Positions 25,154-33,316 of a DNA stretch of 64,000 nt are shown piece by piece. Below the pieces are notes generated by a model. The model worked only from the letters and a program-made list of their open reading frames with translations, searched no databases and was not told the DNA's origin. The stretch is from contig CAYTNV010000001.1 in NCBI GenBank assembly GCA_964439395.1, positions 1 to 64,000 on the forward strand, read 5' to 3'. The translations under genes and the position numbers were made by a program. How positions within the stretch are numbered: the first letter of the stretch is position 1; the number at the start of each line of letters is the position of its first letter. Origin of the DNA: JAUUSJ01 sp964439395. GTDB lineage: Bacteria > Bacillota > Clostridia > Lachnospirales > Lachnospiraceae.

Positions 25154-27673
25154 ATGATAGCAAAGGGCTTTTCCAAACCAACCGATCGTGTAGAACGCTT
25201 GAGACAGATGATTGTAGAGGCTATTCCATATATTGAATCGGACAGAGCAGTATTGTTAACTCAGTCTTATCAAGAGACAGAGGGAATGCCTACTATTATC
25301 CGTAGAGCGAAAGCATTAGAGAATATTTTGAATAATCTTCCAGTTGTAATTCGCGAGGATGAGTTAGTAGTTGGTACATTGACAAAAACTTGTCGTTCTT
25401 GTCAGTTATTCCCTGAATTTTCTTATAAATGGGTTATCGATGAATTTGATACTATCGGAAATAGACTCGCTGACCAATTCCAGATTACAGAGGAGGATAA
25501 AGATATATTGAGAAAGATTCTTCCATACTGGGAAAATAAAACAGTCAGTGATCTTGCAGATAGCTATATGAGCGAAGATACAAAAGATTGTATTGCAAAT
25601 GGCGTTTTCACCGTTGGAAATTATTTTTATGGCGGTGTAGGGCATATTATTATTGATTATGATAAAGCGGTTAGAAAAGGTTATAAAGCAATTATTCGTG
25701 AAGCGGTAGAAGTTTTAGAAAAACAGGATAAGAATGCTCCTGATTATCTAAAAAAGGTACAGTTTACAAAAGCAATTGTGACTGTGATGAATGCGGGTAT
25801 TCGTTTTGCTAAACGTTATGCGAAGAAGGTAAAAGAGATGGCAGCAGTAGAAATTAATCCTACTAGAAAGAACGAATTATTGCAGATAGCAGCTAACTGT
25901 GAGAAAGTTCCAGAAAATGGTGCTACTAATTTTTATGAAGCTTGCCAGTCCTTTATCTTTACTCAGATGATTCTTCAGGTAGAATCCAGTGGACATTCTG
26001 AATCTCCAGGACGCTTTGACCAGTATATGTATCCATATCTTAAAAACGATTCTATTTCCAGAGAAGCAGCTCAGGAATTATTAGACTGTGTATTCCTGAA
26101 ATTAAATGATTTAAATAAGGTTCGTGACGATGTTTCTTCTCAGGCATTTGCGGGATATCAGGTGTTTCAAAATATTGGTGCGGGTGGACAGACATCAGAT
26201 GGAATGGATGCAACGAATGAGTTATCTTATATGATGATTGAGACAGTTGCACATTTGCGTTTGAATGCTCCATCCTTCTCTATCCGTGTACATCAAAATA
26301 CACCAGACGAATTTTTATTAAGAGCTTGTGAACTGGCAAGACTTGGTTATGGCTTCCCTGCCATGTATAATGATGAGTGTATTATTCCAGCGTTGACGAA
26401 TAGAGGAATTAGTCTTCCAGATGCACGTAATTATGGATTAATTGGCTGTGTAGAGCCATCTGTACCTGGAAAAGAACAGGGATGGCATGATGCTGCATTT
26501 TTCAATGCTGCTAAAGTTTTGGAAATTACTCTGAATAATGGTAAAGTTGGCGACAAACAGTTAGGACCAGTTACAGGTGATGTTTCCAACTTCAAATCGA
26601 TGGATGACTTTTATGAGGCGTTTACAAAACAAATGGAATATTTCGTATATCATTTAGTACAGGCTGATAATGCTGTAGACTATGCTCATATGGAAAGAGG
26701 CTTATTGCCATTTTTATCTTGCTTTGTAGCAGATTGTATCGGAAGAAGCCAAGATATTTGTGAAGGTGGAGCAATCTACAACTTTACAGGACCTCAGTAT
26801 TTTGGTGTAGCCGATGTTGGTGATTCTGTTTACGCCATTCAAAAACATGTGTTTGATAAAAAAGAAATCTCTTTTGGTGAATTGAAAGAAGCTTTGGATG
26901 CAAACTTTGGTTATCCAGTTGGAGGTAAAGTAGATGCTGCACCAGAACAAAATAATGTAGAAGATATCGTAGCAGAAGTTATAAAGAAACTTCTTGGCGA
27001 TAAGGCTGCGATTAATTATAGTGCTGCTGTATCTGCAAAATCTACTTGTACGGAAAGTTCTAGTAAGAGGTATAAAGAGATTCGTCATATTTTGGAAAAT
27101 GATACAGAATGGTACGGCAATGATATCGATGCTGTTGACTTTGTTGCACGTCGCTGTTGCCAGATTTACTGCTATGAAGTAGAAAAATACATTAATCCTC
27201 GTGGTGGACAGTTCCAGGCTGGTATTTATCCAGTATCTGCTAATGTATTATTTGGAAAAGATGTTTTAGCATTGCCAGACGGAAGATTAGCTCATGAACC
27301 TTTAGGCGATGGAGTTTCTCCAAGAGGTGGTAAGGACTCTAAGGGCCCTACAGCAGCAACAAATTCTGTAGCTAAGTTAGACCACGAAGTTGCTTCTAAT
27401 GGTACTTTATATAATATGAAATTCCTTCCATCTGCACTAGCAGGTGATCAGGGATTAATGAACTTTGCAGCTATTATTAGATCCTATTTTGATAAGAAAG
27501 GTATGCATGTACAGTTCAATGTTATTGATAAAGAAACTCTTTTGGATGCTCAGCAACATCCAGAAAATTACAAAGATCTTGTTGTACGTGTAGCTGGATA
27601 TAGTGCAATGTTTACCGTGCTTGCAAAAGAGGTTCAAGATGATATTATTAGCAGAACTCCACATAGTATGTAA
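25154..27673 (+). CDS. Glycyl radical enzyme, glycerol/propanediol dehydratase type, with internal insertion
   Basis: An 839-residue pyruvate formate-lyase superfamily enzyme. The catalytic thiyl Cys is C432 in YGLIGCVEPSVPGKE and the radical Gly is G815 in VRVAGYSAMF. Dehydratase residues known from the B12-independent glycerol dehydratase are at the same places: H164 (GVGHIIIDYD), H281-S282 (ESSGHSESPGRFDQ), E434 and D446 (GWHDAAFFN). It should dehydrate glycerol, 1,2-propanediol or a similar diol. It is longer than the usual 780-790 residues because of about 50 extra residues (about 587-636) holding a short amphipathic helix (NVEDIVAEVIKKLL) between Ala/Ser-rich linkers, similar to encapsulation peptides. 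No activating radical-SAM enzyme lies next to it. AGGAGG precedes the ATG. A PocR sensor pair follows. Confidence 0.88.
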   Translation: MIAKGFSKPTDRVERLRQMIVEAIPYIESDRAVLLTQSYQETEGMPTIIRRAKALENILNNLPVVIREDELVVGTLTKTCRSCQLFPEFSYKWVIDEFDTIGNRLADQFQITEEDKDILRKILPYWENKTVSDLADSYMSEDTKDCIANGVFTVGNYFYGGVGHIIIDYDKAVRKGYKAIIREAVEVLEKQDKNAPDYLKKVQFTKAIVTVMNAGIRFAKRYAKKVKEMAAVEINPTRKNELLQIAANCEKVPENGATNFYEACQSFIFTQMILQVESSGHSESPGRFDQYMYPYLKNDSISREAAQELLDCVFLKLNDLNKVRDDVSSQAFAGYQVFQNIGAGGQTSDGMDATNELSYMMIETVAHLRLNAPSFSIRVHQNTPDEFLLRACELARLGYGFPAMYNDECIIPALTNRGISLPDARNYGLIGCVEPSVPGKEQGWHDAAFFNAAKVLEITLNNGKVGDKQLGPVTGDVSNFKSMDDFYEAFTKQMEYFVYHLVQADNAVDYAHMERGLLPFLSCFVADCIGRSQDICEGGAIYNFTGPQYFGVADVGDSVYAIQKHVFDKKEISFGELKEALDANFGYPVGGKVDAAPEQNNVEDIVAEVIKKLLGDKAAINYSAAVSAKSTCTESSSKRYKEIRHILENDTEWYGNDIDAVDFVARRCCQIYCYEVEKYINPRGGQFQAGIYPVSANVLFGKDVLALPDGRLAHEPLGDGVSPRGGKDSKGPTAATNSVAKLDHEVASNGTLYNMKFLPSALAGDQGLMNFAAIIRSYFDKKGMHVQFNVIDKETLLDAQQHPENYKDLVVRVAGYSAMFTVLAKEVQDDIISRTPHSM

Positions 27674-27891
27674 TACTTATGTTTTGGATTAGAAAAAATT
27701 ATGAATGAAAGTTAAAATGACAATTATATGAACTATTGGTGAAGAGTTGCCACTATATTGAATACATATTATTAAAACAGCTCTAAATATTATTAATATA
27801 TTGATTATCTATCGTATATTAACGGAGCAATTGTTTTAAAACAAGAGCGACAGATATACGTACAGATATACTTTTGCGATCATAATACATA

Positions 27892-27941
27892 AAGACCTTG
27901 TCATATGGGGAATATGGCAAGGTCTTGTGTTATGTTTTTTA
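27892..27941 (+). terminator. Rho-independent terminator
   Basis: AAGACCTTG (27892-27900) pairs with CAAGGTCTT (27918-27926), with a nested CATAT/ATATG, and T residues follow a few bases later. It separates the glycyl radical enzyme from the regulator pair. The region 27674-27891 shows no gene. Confidence 0.7.
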
Positions 27942-27980
27942 GACAAAAAGGTGATGTAGAGAATAGAAAGGGGGATAAAA

Positions 27981-29264
27981 ATGGAAGAATGGGAAAAAAC
28001 AGGAGTGGAATCTACGTTAGAGGACGATAATATGGGGATTCTTAAGTTATTTGGAAAAGAAGCACTAGAAAATATACAAGAAATTATTGCAAAAGTAACT
28101 GGCTTGGGGGTTATTATTACAGATTACCGGGGGGAACCTCTTACAAAGATGACTGGTTTTACGCCTTTTTGCCAACATATTAGGCAAAAAGGGCGGCAAA
28201 GACGAATGTGCAATTTATCAGATGCTTTTGGTATTGTGCAGGCAGCTGTAACGCAAAAATCCTGTATTTACTTTTGTCCATGCGGACTTTTAGAGGTGGC
28301 AATTCCGATTGTTGTACAGGGACAATTTTTAGGCGGTTTCTTGTCTGGACAGGTTCGTTGTCCAGATGCTCCAGAAGATATTCCCCGATTTGCCAATTTG
28401 ATTCGCTCTCAAGATATTTTTAACGGGGACGATAAAGCAATGGAACTTTATGAACAGACGCCAATTTATGATTATAAAAAATTTTTAGATATTGCGGAAC
28501 TTGTATCTTTTATTATTAACCAGCTCAGTGAAAATGAGATGGCTAGTCACCAGCAGTATGAGGAGCAGAGTAAAGAAAAGGAGAGACTGATTTCTAGAAT
28601 TCACGATATTGAATATGAAAAAAATTCTTTAGAAACAGAGCTTGTACATTTAAAGGCACAGATGAATCCATATTTTATTATGAATCGACTGACAGATATA
28701 GCGAATTTAGCAGTACTAGAAGGAGCATCTAAGACAAATGAGATGGCAGTATCCTTTGCAGAATATTTAAAATATAGTTTTTATGACAATGCAGAGACCA
28801 TTTTGTTGACGGAAGAATTTGAAAATATTGAGCGATATTTAACGATGATAAAAATAAAATATGATAATGCTGTTACTTTTTCTGTTACAATGAAAAAAGA
28901 AATGGAGATGCAGAGAATCCCGACTCATATTTTGCTTCCATTTGTTGAAAAAGCTGTTTTCCATATTACAGAGAATAAAGAAAAGCAGGGACAGATAGAG
29001 ATTACTGCGTGGTACCAGGAGGAACAGGTTTGTATTAGCGTAAAAGACGATGCTTCCTATCAAGAGGCAAAACAGGATGAGAAATTATCTAGGTTTTATA
29101 GAAGTATGATAGGAGAGGATGCAGTGAATACTTCTGTCATTAATGCGAGACAAAGATTACAGGCATTGTTTGGAGATAAATATAAACTGATAGAGCATAG
29201 TGGTATAAATGGAAAAGAAAATATAATTCAATTTCCGATGTATTTTCGTGAAAGGGTTGTGTAA
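27981..29264 (+). CDS. PocR-domain sensor with degenerate LytS-type histidine kinase module
   Basis: A 427-residue soluble protein. Residues about 20-175 are a PocR sensory domain (GVIITDYRGEPLTKMTGFTP; conserved Cys at FCQHI, RRMCN and SCIYFCPCG), known in regulators of propanediol use. A coiled coil (200-225) leads to a His_kinase/HATPase module, but the phospho-acceptor site reads LKAQMNPYFIMNRL with Tyr at 231 where the family has His, the N-box reads LPFVEKAVFHI with Lys at 324 instead of Asn, and no glycine-rich G-box is visible. It is probably a ligand-binding partner rather than an active kinase. AAAGGGGG precedes the ATG; the stop TAATG overlaps the next gene's start by one base, implying translational coupling. 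Confidence 0.8.
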   Translation: MEEWEKTGVESTLEDDNMGILKLFGKEALENIQEIIAKVTGLGVIITDYRGEPLTKMTGFTPFCQHIRQKGRQRRMCNLSDAFGIVQAAVTQKSCIYFCPCGLLEVAIPIVVQGQFLGGFLSGQVRCPDAPEDIPRFANLIRSQDIFNGDDKAMELYEQTPIYDYKKFLDIAELVSFIINQLSENEMASHQQYEEQSKEKERLISRIHDIEYEKNSLETELVHLKAQMNPYFIMNRLTDIANLAVLEGASKTNEMAVSFAEYLKYSFYDNAETILLTEEFENIERYLTMIKIKYDNAVTFSVTMKKEMEMQRIPTHILLPFVEKAVFHITENKEKQGQIEITAWYQEEQVCISVKDDASYQEAKQDEKLSRFYRSMIGEDAVNTSVINARQRLQALFGDKYKLIEHSGINGKENIIQFPMYFRERVV

Positions 29265-30283
29265 TGTACGATGTATTAGTAGTGGATGATGATAAATTAA
29301 TGAGAGATGCTTTAGTATCTATGATTAATAGATTTCCAGGGTTTCATGTACTTTGTGAAGCAGAGACAGGGGAGGAGGCGGTTAAAATTTGTAGAATGAA
29401 TCATGTGGATATTGTGTTTTTGGATATTATTATGCCAGGAATGACAGGTGTAGAGTCAGGAAAAATTATTATCAGAGAAAATCCAGACATAGAAATCTGC
29501 ATTCTTTCAGCTTATACAGAATTTCATTTTGCTACGGATGCACTTGAGATAAGAGCGAAAAAATATATGTCAAAACCAGTTTCTATTTCTAAAATTACTA
29601 GTTTTTTAGAGGAATATGATCAGAGAAAAATAGGATGGCAAAACCCGCAGTCAGTCAGAGCAGTGGAATTGGTTAAGCAGGAAAACTTTTTAAATATGTA
29701 TAATGGGTTGGGAGAGGTAGTATCTGATGTATTTCGTGTTTCTGGAAGTAAGATGGAACAGTTGCTTAAGACCTTTTTATCAATAGGGCAAAATTTAATG
29801 GATTTATTGGAAGATTTGGATCAGAGAAAAAAGGTACAAGATATTTTTCCTATATTAGAAGTTTGGTTGGAAAATGAGGAGATTATGAAGTTATGGCTTT
29901 TTCGTGTCATGAATTATGTTTACCAGCAACAAAGTATTAAGCGATATCAGATTTTAGAGGAGGTATTTTTATATATCGAACAACATCTTACGGAAAAAGT
30001 TTCGCTAAATCATATTGCTCAAAAAAGTATGATTAGCCAGGGATATTTGAGTCGCATTTTTCGAAAACAATTTGGAATCAGCGTAATGGAATATATTAGG
30101 CTTAGAAAAATTCATATGGCAAAGGTTAATTTTGCCTTTTCTAGCCATAGTACGACAGAGGTGGCATTTAAACTGGGATTTAATGAGAGTGGATATTTAT
30201 CAAAAGTATTTCAAAAATATGAGGGGATGTCCATTCAGGAATACAGACAGAGTGTATCCAATAAAATAGGTACGACAATATAA
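29264..30283 (+). CDS. Response regulator with AraC-type DNA-binding domain (YesN-like)
   Basis: A 339-residue regulator. The receiver domain (1-120) has VLVVDDDKLM, the phospho-acceptor Asp in VDIVFLDIIMPGMTG and the Lys in KKYMSKPVS, so it looks fully functional. The C-terminal 100 residues form two AraC helix-turn-helix motifs (VSLNHIAQKSMISQGYLSRI and VAFKLGFNESGYLSKVFQKY). It is translationally coupled to the PocR sensor. Most likely target is the glycyl radical enzyme gene upstream. Because the partner kinase is degenerate, phosphorylation may come from elsewhere. Confidence 0.87.
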   Translation: MYDVLVVDDDKLMRDALVSMINRFPGFHVLCEAETGEEAVKICRMNHVDIVFLDIIMPGMTGVESGKIIIRENPDIEICILSAYTEFHFATDALEIRAKKYMSKPVSISKITSFLEEYDQRKIGWQNPQSVRAVELVKQENFLNMYNGLGEVVSDVFRVSGSKMEQLLKTFLSIGQNLMDLLEDLDQRKKVQDIFPILEVWLENEEIMKLWLFRVMNYVYQQQSIKRYQILEEVFLYIEQHLTEKVSLNHIAQKSMISQGYLSRIFRKQFGISVMEYIRLRKIHMAKVNFAFSSHSTTEVAFKLGFNESGYLSKVFQKYEGMSIQEYRQSVSNKIGTTI

Positions 30284-30401
30284 TAAAAATTCCGTGGTTG
30301 TTTCCAGTTTTTTGATAATTTAGTCGCGTGAAACACTGCTGTTTCATTCCTATGGTTAGTATTTTTTATATAAGTCAAAACATATCTCAAAGAAGATATT
30401 G

Positions 30402-31016
30402 TTACAATAAAGTTTTCCAAATATTTATAAAAGAACGCAAGATTTTTGCAGTCATTCCCCAAATACTGTAGTCATTATATTGGTAGAAATAAATATTTTC
30501 AAGACGTCTGCGCCATTTATAATTTTTTCCTCCGACAATTCTTTCATAGGGGAAATTTTCTGGGAGTATGGCCTGTCTTTCAACCGTATAAACTTCTGGT
30601 TCCATCTGTAAGAAAAAATCTAGTGGGACAGAAAATACTTTCTCGACCTCAGCTTTACTAAATGTATTCTCATAATTTTTTAGTAAAACTGCATATGGAT
30701 AGACAACAATGGAGCTTCCGATAAGAATATCTACTGCACCTAAAAGCTGCACTTGCTCAGATTTTATACATAATTCCTCACAGATTTCTCGCACGGCCGC
30801 GTCTATCGCTTTTTCACCTGGATCTATCATACCACCAGGAAAGCATATATCTCCTGGCTGATGAATAATTTTTGGAGAGCGCACTTCAAACAAAACTTCA
30901 TATCCTTCCTCTGTCTCAATTAATGGAATACAGACAGCTGATTGATGTGATTCCTCTAAGTCGATAATGGATATCTTATGGTTTTTTAATAATTCTAGTT
31001 GTTTTTTTTCACTCAT
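30402..31016 (-). CDS. NUDIX hydrolase, CoA pyrophosphatase type
   Basis: A 204-residue hydrolase. The Nudix box is GGMIDPGEKAIDAAVREICEELCI (shown from residue about 60, G-x5-E-x7-REVxEExGx form). Upstream FEVRSPKIIHQPGDICFPGG matches the CoA-pyrophosphatase (PS01293-like) motif that precedes the box. It would split CoA or acyl-CoA to phosphopantetheine and 3',5'-ADP. It is convergent with the response regulator and monocistronic. The C terminus YNDYSIWGMTAKIL is typical of the group. Confidence 0.85.
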   Translation of the reverse strand: MSEKKQLELLKNHKISIIDLEESHQSAVCIPLIETEEGYEVLFEVRSPKIIHQPGDICFPGGMIDPGEKAIDAAVREICEELCIKSEQVQLLGAVDILIGSSIVVYPYAVLLKNYENTFSKAEVEKVFSVPLDFFLQMEPEVYTVERQAILPENFPYERIVGGKNYKWRRRLENIYFYQYNDYSIWGMTAKILRSFINIWKTLL

Positions 31017-31034
31017 TTATTATTAGCTCGCATA

Positions 31035-31054
31035 CTCATGACTTTAGTCATGAG
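31035..31054. repeat. Perfect 20-bp hairpin, IS200/IS605-end-like
   Basis: CTCATGACTTTAGTCATGAG is an 8-bp perfect stem with a TTTA loop. A degenerate copy lies at 10371-10392 with the same GCATA prefix. IS200/IS605 elements use such subterminal hairpins, but no transposase is beside either copy. Confidence 0.4.
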
Positions 31055-31229
31055 AGGAGAGCCAGCCTCCTTTTCATATACTCTTCCTAGGTTCTACAAA
31101 TTGTAAATATTTATTCCTATAGTTTTATAGATCGATTCAATTTTATAGTTTGTATTATTATTTGTCAATATGAAATATTTTAGTGTTTTAATATGCTGGT
31201 TTTCCCTTGCTATTTTATTTATGATGTTG

Positions 31230-31258
31230 TTGACAAGGAAACAAAAAAACGATATATT
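31230..31258 (+). promoter_or_regulatory. marR promoter with operator half-site
   Basis: TTGACA (31230-31235), 17 nt, TATATT (31253-31258). The -35 flank GTTGACAAGGAAACAA is nearly repeated in the MFS promoter at 31839; GGAAACAA is one arm of the palindrome at 31872. Confidence 0.6.
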
Positions 31259-31291
31259 AAAGTTATTCAAGTTATAACGGAGGATAAAAGA

Positions 31292-31780
31292 ATGAATACA
31301 GAAAAGCGGGCCATGGAATTGCTTTGGAATTTATTTAATAAAATGATATGGCTTAATCAAAATAGTCTAAAAAAAGAATTACGCGACTACAAACCTTCTG
31401 AAATACATTGTCTTGATTATATCGGTAACCATTCAGAGCCAAATGTTACACAGCTTGCTGATGCTTTTTATATGACAAGAGGCGCTATAAGCAAATTAAC
31501 AAAAAAACTGATTGGCAAAGGTTTGATTGATAGTTATCAAAAAACTGGTAACAGGAAAGAAATTTATTTTCGTCTTACAAAAAAAGGAGAGGAGATTTTT
31601 AAGATACACGAAAAATTACATCATGGATTTGATGAGCGTGATAGAGTTGTATTTGAGCAGATGTCAAAAGAGGAAATGGAAACGGTCCTTTATTTTGCTG
31701 AAACTTATAATAAACATTTAGATAATGAACTTCTCAAACTAGGAGTAGATATAAAGTCCGCAGGGATAGATAAATTATAA
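31292..31780 (+). CDS. MarR-family transcriptional regulator
   Basis: A 162-residue winged-helix regulator, start ATG 31292 after CGGAGGA. The DNA-binding core is CLDYIGNHSEPNVTQLADAF, MTRGAISKLTKKLIGKGLID and the wing KTGNRKEIYFRLTKKGEE. It sits 136 nt upstream of an MFS efflux gene with a near-copy of its own promoter, so it most likely represses both until a toxic ligand binds. The ligand is unknown. Confidence 0.88.
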   Translation: MNTEKRAMELLWNLFNKMIWLNQNSLKKELRDYKPSEIHCLDYIGNHSEPNVTQLADAFYMTRGAISKLTKKLIGKGLIDSYQKTGNRKEIYFRLTKKGEEIFKIHEKLHHGFDERDRVVFEQMSKEEMETVLYFAETYNKHLDNELLKLGVDIKSAGIDKL

Positions 31781-31839
31781 TGTAAAATTATGCAGTCTTG
31801 CTTTTATTGAGCGGACTGTAAATTTTTATGTGAATATTG

Positions 31840-31891
31840 TTGACAAGGAAATAATTTGGTGATACAGTTATATTGTTTCCTAAGAAACAAT
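31840..31891 (+). promoter_or_regulatory. MFS promoter and MarR operator
   Basis: TTGACA (31840-31845), 17 nt, TACAGT (31863-31868), then a perfect palindrome ATTGTTTC-CTAA-GAAACAAT (31872-31891) over the transcription start. The arm recurs in the marR promoter. Confidence 0.65.
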
Positions 31892-31916
31892 AATACAAAA
31901 GTAAAGGAGAAGTTTT

Positions 31917-33173
31917 ATGCAAGAGAAATCACTTTTTTCAAGAAATTTCGTACTTATGTCAATCGGACAAATCATATCACTTTTTGGCAATCAGATTTTA
32001 CGCTTTGCATTGCCGCTATATCTTCTTAACCAGACAGGCTCATCGGCTTTGTTTGGCATAATATCAGCGGTTTCTTTTATCCCTATGATTTTGCTTTTTC
32101 CTATTGGAGGTGTAATTGCTGACAGAGTAAATAAGCGAAATATTATGGTAGTTTTGGATATTAGCACATCCGTTTTAGTTTTTCTTTTTTCTATTTTGGT
32201 TGGGAAATTTGAAATTGTTCCACTGATAGCGGCAATGATGATTATTCTGTATGCGATACAAGGTGCATACCAACCAGCAGTTAAGGCAAGCATACCCATT
32301 CTTGTTGATACGAAGTATTTAATGCAAGCCAATTCCGTGGTTGATGTTATCAGCTCACTCGCAAATATGATCGGTCCCGTAATCGGTGGATTATTGTTTT
32401 CGCTTATTGGACTTGCACCGATTTTGTATGTCAGCATTGCTTGCTTTTTTGCATCGGCGGTTATGGAAATGTTTCTTCATATACCCTTTGAGAAAAAACC
32501 AAAACTCGGGAATATTATTGTAACAGGGTTTGGAGATATAAAAGGAAGCTTTGGGTTTATCTTTAAGAATGAGCCTATCATTTGGAAGATATGTATTACT
32601 TATGCCATGGTAAGCTTGTTGCTTTGTTCCTTGTTTGTAATTGCTTTGCCAGTATTGCTGACACAAAGCTTAGGGTTTAGCAAACAATTTGCAAACCAAC
32701 TTTACGGATATGCAGAAGGTATTATTGCAGCAGGAAGTATTTTTGGCGGTATGCTTGCAGGAGTATCAGCAAAAAAATTGACCCCCAAAGCAATTCCATA
32801 TTTCATAATTGGCTGTGCACTGTCAATTTTGACATGCGCAATAGCTATGCAATTTTCAAATTCATCTATGTTGATTTATATTGTTTTGGTTATCGGGTGT
32901 AGCATATTGATGGTTTTAGCTTCCTTGTTCCAAGTTCAAATGATGTCATATATACAGATTTTGACGCCAAATGATTTGATAGGTAAAGTTGTATCTTGTG
33001 TTATCTGCGTTTGTATGTGTTCCAGTCCTATTGGACAATTTATTTATGGATTCGTTTTTGAACATATTGGCAGATATACATATTTCCCTTTTTATGCAGC
33101 AGCTTTAATTACGATTGTAATGGGGATTCTATCTTTCCGCTTTTATAGTAAAATAAGTATTGAAATGAGGTGA
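31917..33173 (+). CDS. MFS efflux transporter (DHA3/macrolide-efflux-like)
   Basis: A 418-residue protein with 12 hydrophobic segments. MFS motif A is visible as GGVIADRVNKRNIMVVLDIS after helix 2, and the N terminus FSRNFVLMSIGQIISLFGNQ is that of the DHA3 drug-exporter group. It exports small toxic molecules in exchange for protons. AAAGGAGAAG precedes the ATG. It is under a MarR-type operator and ends at a strong hairpin terminator (33220-33254). Substrate unknown. Confidence 0.88.
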   Translation: MQEKSLFSRNFVLMSIGQIISLFGNQILRFALPLYLLNQTGSSALFGIISAVSFIPMILLFPIGGVIADRVNKRNIMVVLDISTSVLVFLFSILVGKFEIVPLIAAMMIILYAIQGAYQPAVKASIPILVDTKYLMQANSVVDVISSLANMIGPVIGGLLFSLIGLAPILYVSIACFFASAVMEMFLHIPFEKKPKLGNIIVTGFGDIKGSFGFIFKNEPIIWKICITYAMVSLLLCSLFVIALPVLLTQSLGFSKQFANQLYGYAEGIIAAGSIFGGMLAGVSAKKLTPKAIPYFIIGCALSILTCAIAMQFSNSSMLIYIVLVIGCSILMVLASLFQVQMMSYIQILTPNDLIGKVVSCVICVCMCSSPIGQFIYGFVFEHIGRYTYFPFYAAALITIVMGILSFRFYSKISIEMR

Positions 33174-33219
33174 TGGATGGAAAATTTGAACTCAAGATTA
33201 ATATCGGTTCGGGCATGGA

Positions 33220-33255
33220 AAAAGGGAAGATTTTTTTCATTATCTTCCCTTTTAT
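33220..33255 (+). terminator. Rho-independent terminator
   Basis: AAAAGGGAAGA pairs with TCTTCCCTTTT around a T-rich loop; T residues on both sides let it serve the converging operon too. Confidence 0.75.
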
Positions 33256-33316
33256 CTTTGTTATTATCGGCAAATCAAGGCTCTCAAAAGCAGTAAATTA
33301 ATAAGTAGCATATGAG

